Source: Methanomethylovorans sp041447285
GTDB taxonomy: Archaea > Halobacteriota > Methanosarcinia > Methanosarcinales > Methanosarcinaceae
DNA: 64,000 bases
Direction: 5' to 3'
NCBI RefSeq assembly: GCF_041447285.1
Contig: NZ_JBGMEB010000017.1
Coordinates: 1 to 64,000, forward strand
The notes beneath the pieces were generated by a model. That model did not search any database, was not told the origin of the DNA, and worked only from the letters and a program-made list of their open reading frames with translations. How positions within the stretch are numbered: the stretch's first letter is position 1; each line of letters starts with the position of its first letter. The position numbers and the translations under genes were made by a program. Below are positions 60,701 to 64,000 of this stretch, one piece after another.

Positions 60701-60940
60701 TGTCATACCCCCATTTCAGTCAGCAATTTGAATCATTTTCAAAAAGTGTCTAAAAACACAAACTTGATCTGCAATCTTATCAGCAAACAGTTGCCAAAAA
60801 CCCTACAATGAAAGTGTGTTGTTACACTTATATATAGGTTAGTTCCCAAAGACATTTTATTTGGAATGTATAGTATTTATAACATCAATGAATTTGTGAT
60901 TCACATTTCATAAAGGTCAATAAACAACAGCAGGTTGCGT

Positions 60941-61483
60941 ATGAAGAAAATTTTAGCTTTTGTAGGGATGCCGGCTTCAGGCAAATCAGCGGCTGCATCG
61001 ATTCTGGGAGAATCAGGTATCAAAGTTATCAATATGGGCGATGTGATCCGTGAAGAAGTTGTACGCAGAGGGCTTGAGCCTACTGACATTAATGTGGGCG
61101 GAGTTGGCACTGATCTGCGCAAAAAAGAGGGCAAGAATATCGTAGCCAAAAGGTGTATTCCAAAGATACAAGCCGCAGATTCTGAATTTCTTGTTGTGGA
61201 TGGAGTGCGTAGCCTTGCAGAGATCAATTGTTTCAAGCAGGCATTTGGTTCTGATTTCACTTTGGTAACAATAGATGCACCTCTTGAGATAAGGTTCGCA
61301 AGGGTCCAGGCTAGAAAAAGAAGTGATGATATGACTGATATCAATGCCTTGCGTGTCAGGGACGAGCGTGAACTTGGCTGGGGTATGGGTGAAGCAATAG
61401 CTGCTGCTGATATTGTTATCGAGAATATGGGAACACTTGATGAATTCAGAAAAAAAGTGCTTAATGTGGTGGGTCAGGTATGA
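60941..61483 (+). CDS. UPF0200 P-loop kinase-like protein (dephospho-CoA kinase relative)
   Basis: About 180 residues. The P-loop is FVGMPASGKSAAA at residue 8-20, then KVINMGDVIREEVVRRG, a dephospho-CoA kinase/adenylate kinase-like lid start, and FLVVDGVRSLAEINCF near 90. This archaeal family (UPF0200) has been proposed as a nucleotide or coenzyme kinase but, so far as I know, is not settled. ATG at 60941 is chosen over the TTG at 60935. Its stop overlaps the following gene by 4 bases, as in many methanogen genomes. Confidence 0.88.
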   Translation: MKKILAFVGMPASGKSAAASILGESGIKVINMGDVIREEVVRRGLEPTDINVGGVGTDLRKKEGKNIVAKRCIPKIQAADSEFLVVDGVRSLAEINCFKQAFGSDFTLVTIDAPLEIRFARVQARKRSDDMTDINALRVRDERELGWGMGEAIAAADIVIENMGTLDEFRKKVLNVVGQV

Positions 61484-61938
61484 TAGAGGTAAGAGTTTCA
61501 GCCAGAGTCAACCCTACTGAAACTGAGGAGAAAGTAAGGACAGCGGTTCAAAGCATTTTCCCTATGATGGATATCGCTTATAATGCAGCTGATGATACTG
61601 GGTTGTATGGAACTGTTGAAGGTACTACTGGTCTTGAAGGACTCCGTCATCTTCATTCCCTGCTGCGGGAAGAGGAAATTATAGATACTGCACGTACTCA
61701 GTTAGAGGTAGGTATAAGGGAAGATGAGCCTTCCACATCTTTCAGGATAAGCAAATTCGTGGCTTTTGTTGGCCGCCTGAATTTCCCTGCAGATGAAGAA
61801 CCACTGGGTTCGATACATGTGACAATGAGTGCAGGCTCATCTTTTGAGCTTCACCGTCTTATAGAATGGCTTGCTCCTCCTACTGAAAAAGGTAAGATAC
61901 TTTTTGAACCGGATATGGAGGACGTGGAAAGTACATGA
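61480..61938 (+). CDS. UPF0201/COG1325 archaeal protein
   Basis: 152 residues. The start MIEVRVSARVNPTETEEKVRTAVQSIFP and the mid part LHSLLREEEIIDTARTQLE identify the UPF0201 family, found throughout archaea. The fold is thought to be ferredoxin-like and RNA-binding, and family members have been linked to the exosome neighbourhood by genomic context; the function is not proven. It overlaps the genes on both sides by 4 bases, so the three proteins are produced together. Confidence 0.88.
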   Translation: MIEVRVSARVNPTETEEKVRTAVQSIFPMMDIAYNAADDTGLYGTVEGTTGLEGLRHLHSLLREEEIIDTARTQLEVGIREDEPSTSFRISKFVAFVGRLNFPADEEPLGSIHVTMSAGSSFELHRLIEWLAPPTEKGKILFEPDMEDVEST

Positions 61939-62708
61939 AAGTAAGAAATCTGAGTTTTTCCTCGAGAGTAGAGCCAGGTCACTCTTTTATGTGGGTCTAC
62001 CAGCTTGAAGACTTGGGATATACAGGCTGGGAAATCGTCCAGGAAGGCTACCAGACACTGCATAACGGAAATCTTGGCAAGGTAAGGGAAATCCGTGATA
62101 CAACTGATTTAAAGATCACAATTCATTTGCCTTTTTCAGATATGAATCTGGCAGGTCTTAATGATGGGATACGTAACGAGGCTTTAAGGCAAATGCACCG
62201 CTGCCTTGAACTTGGAAGCGAGATCGTGGAACTGGCGGTAGTTCATCCCGGTTACTTGTCTCCGTATGGTGCACAGATGCCTGAAAAAGCCTGGCAGACC
62301 CATATAGAGTCCATCCAGAATGTATGTGACACAGCTGCGGAGTACGGTATAACCATAGCTGTGGAGAATATGCCTGAAATGCCCAAAATATTTGGTAAAT
62401 ATCCAGATGAAATGCTCAGGACCCTTGAGGAAGTGAACAGGGATAATGTGGGTATGACTTTGGATGTAGGCCATGCGAACACAGTGGGAGTTGTGGATGA
62501 GTTTCTGGAAAAGTGTAAGGATCAGATTCTGCACATGCATATTCATGACAACCACGGAAAATCAGATGAACATCTGCCACTGGGGAGAGGAACCGTTCAG
62601 TGGAAAAAGGTCATGGAAAGCCTTGAAGGCTATAACGGCAGGCTTGTAACTGAAATGGCCAGCCTGGAAGAAGGTGCGGAGTGCATTGAGTTCTTGCAGC
62701 AACTTTAA
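61935..62708 (+). CDS. Sugar phosphate isomerase/epimerase-type TIM barrel (AP endonuclease 2 superfamily)
   Basis: 257 residues. Metal-binding positions of the xylose isomerase-like barrel are visible: VVHPGY, AVENMPE, LDVGHANTVG, HMHIHDNHGKSDEHLPLG and VTEMAS. The same superfamily contains endonuclease IV, hydroxypyruvate isomerase and sugar epimerases. The HDN...H pattern and length fit the archaeal COG1082 group. Co-translation with UPF0200 and UPF0201 suggests a shared pathway, perhaps a coenzyme or a nucleotide sugar, but no substrate can be named. Confidence 0.87.
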   Translation: MKVRNLSFSSRVEPGHSFMWVYQLEDLGYTGWEIVQEGYQTLHNGNLGKVREIRDTTDLKITIHLPFSDMNLAGLNDGIRNEALRQMHRCLELGSEIVELAVVHPGYLSPYGAQMPEKAWQTHIESIQNVCDTAAEYGITIAVENMPEMPKIFGKYPDEMLRTLEEVNRDNVGMTLDVGHANTVGVVDEFLEKCKDQILHMHIHDNHGKSDEHLPLGRGTVQWKKVMESLEGYNGRLVTEMASLEEGAECIEFLQQL

Positions 62709-62868
62709 AAATTCAAAAAATAGCTCTTATTCGAACTTTAAATTGAGAAAAGCCTATTTTAAAGAATGATTTTCCATTTCTACGCTTAATTATTTCATTT
62801 TTAGTGACGATCAAATAGATACCTATTTATATCAGCAAATTAAACTCTCCTATGGGAGTAATTGGGCT

Positions 62869-63831
62869 ATGTCTAGTGAGAATCATAGTTTGTCAAAAAA
62901 TACTGAAAATTCTTTCCCAACAGTTCAAGTTGAGATTCGTAGAATTAGGTATTTTTTGGAATTTGAAAATCCTGCTTTTCTAAAAGTTCGTGAAGAAATT
63001 ACGTTGTATTATCCAGAAAAAGCATCATCTCCCGAGTTTATTCCATATATTGCTTATGAAGTACACGGTAGAAGGGCAGGTTTGCATTTTTATGACGATG
63101 AAGGTAATATCTTAGAATTCGTTTCGTTTGAATCAGATGATCTCAAAGATCTCAGAGAAAAACTGATCGAAAAATCTGATTTTTCTCCAGCAGATGTAGT
63201 TCAGATTAATTTCAAAAATCCTTTTAAAATGGGGACTTATAGGACAATTTTTGTAGAGTATATTTATGCTAATTCTCAATCTAATATCAAAATAACACAG
63301 TTCCTATATAGAAAATCAGAAGGGGCAAATACGTATATTTTTATAAAACATTGTGATAATTATATTCTTCATATTGCTCATGACGAAGAAATGGAATTGG
63401 AATGTGTCGAGGAGTCTAAATTCTGTGAACTGTTTTCGACTTATTCTCATGGTAATGGAGACTACTATATTGAAATAAAACACAAAAGTCCAAAGTGGCT
63501 TTCAAGATGGTATAACGTAGGAGGTTTTTTTTCAACAGTAGTAGCGTTATCTATCCCATTTTCATATCACTATAATCGCATTTCTATTGACTCTAACACA
63601 GTTTTAGCATCAGTTTCAATTTCATTCTTGTTAATTATTAAGGGGTGGTTGTTTCAAAATAAAATGGATGCTCATTTGAGAATTTATGATAAAATGTATT
63701 TGATGGTTATTATCGTTTTATTATCCGAAATAATATTGATGAAGTTAGATTATATTGTATATAATATTACAAGTTTGCATTTACCTATGTATTTATATAA
63801 TTTGTTATTATATTACTATCTTGTCTATTAG
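62869..63831 (+). CDS. Hypothetical membrane protein, 320 residues
   Basis: I do not recognise this protein. Residues 1-215 look soluble, with mixed strands (EIRRIRYFLEFENPAFLKV; VVQINFKNPFKMGTYRTIFVEYIY) and many acidic and aromatic residues. Four hydrophobic segments follow: GGFFSTVVALSIPF, VLASVSISFLLIIKGWLF, MYLMVIIVLLSEIILM and LPMYLYNLLLYYYLVY. The TATA-like CTATTTATATCAG lies at about 62821-62833, and a small hairpin (CTCCTATGGGAG) covers the GGGAG before the start. Base composition is more AT-rich than the preceding operon, which would fit lineage-specific or acquired DNA. Confidence 0.6.
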   Translation: MSSENHSLSKNTENSFPTVQVEIRRIRYFLEFENPAFLKVREEITLYYPEKASSPEFIPYIAYEVHGRRAGLHFYDDEGNILEFVSFESDDLKDLREKLIEKSDFSPADVVQINFKNPFKMGTYRTIFVEYIYANSQSNIKITQFLYRKSEGANTYIFIKHCDNYILHIAHDEEMELECVEESKFCELFSTYSHGNGDYYIEIKHKSPKWLSRWYNVGGFFSTVVALSIPFSYHYNRISIDSNTVLASVSISFLLIIKGWLFQNKMDAHLRIYDKMYLMVIIVLLSEIILMKLDYIVYNITSLHLPMYLYNLLLYYYLVY

Positions 63832-63874
63832 TCCGAAGTATTTAATAACTAGAACATTGTATGAAGGGTTTGAT

Positions 63875-64000
63875 ATGAAGAAGGAGAATCAAATTCTAGT
63901 ATTGCCTATTAAAGCGGCTTCAAGGGTTAAAATGTTTGCCAATGACAACGAAGCTAAGGTTAATGATGAACAGAAGAGTTCTAACTCTTCTCAAACCAGT
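63875..64000 (+). CDS. Start of an unidentified gene, cut by the window end
   Basis: ATG at 63875 with AAGGG about 10 bases upstream opens a frame of 42 codons that runs off the window with no stop. It begins M-K-K-E-N-Q-I-L-V-L-P-I-K-A-A-S-R-V-K-M and becomes Asn/Ser-rich and polar. No domain is recognisable in the visible part. It follows the membrane protein by about 40 bases and may be co-transcribed with it. Confidence 0.45.
   Translation, partial: MKKENQILVLPIKAASRVKMFANDNEAKVNDEQKSSNSSQTS

Overview
The window comes from a methanogenic archaeon, most likely a methylotrophic member of the Methanosarcinaceae (Methanomethylovorans, Methanolobus or a close relative; genus not provable from the sequence). 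The evidence is an archaeal information-processing set (aRF1, Orc1/Cdc6, the DP1 subunit of DNA polymerase D, Taw1, archaeal ArgS), methanogenesis and methanofuran genes (ftr, mfnA), a four-subunit PorCDAB, and three very large proteins built from the disaggregatase-type domains typical of Methanosarcina surfaces. The DNA is AT-rich, and many genes have TATA-like elements that suggest leaderless or short-leader transcripts.

1-12.7 kb is mainly core genes: two SAM methyltransferases, a GIY-YIG/DUF123 protein, a WD40-msrB pair, prf1-argS, taw1, DP1, a signal peptidase and orc1/cdc6. 12.7-13.5 kb has no gene and looks like a chromosomal replication origin. It holds three ORB-like boxes in one orientation, an AT-rich stretch, and one box in the opposite orientation, next to orc1/cdc6. 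13.5-23.6 kb carries mfnA, a CBS-fused M50 protease, a TraB-family protein, ftr, a deviant CooS-like protein, a Y-family polymerase and small enzymes.

23.9-29.7 kb is the most unusual gene set: a same-strand six-gene operon of acyl carrier protein, acyl-adenylating ligase, PP-loop amidotransferase-like protein, divergent NadE-like protein, FabG-like reductase and DUF362 iron-sulfur protein. It looks like an undescribed carrier-bound biosynthetic pathway. Archaea have no standard bacterial fatty-acid synthase, so a dedicated ACP operon needs a special explanation. It lies directly beside 29.8-46.7 kb, a cell-surface region with a hexapeptide acyltransferase, three parallel-beta-helix/PKD/disaggregatase-repeat proteins (two of them recent tandem copies), a Wzx-type flippase, and an overlapping deacetylase/FemAB-like/GNAT operon. 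The pathway may decorate a matrix polysaccharide; that link is inference.

47-64 kb returns to ordinary metabolism: an aldo/keto reductase-ferredoxin fusion, a zinc-ribbon protein, a QueG-like iron-sulfur protein next to a frameshifted VOC gene, a SulP transporter, a flavoprotein, endonuclease III, porCDAB, a dihydrouridine synthase, a universal stress protein, an overlapping UPF0200-UPF0201-TIM-barrel operon, and a membrane protein of unknown function. I saw no tRNA, rRNA, CRISPR array or complete insertion sequence.
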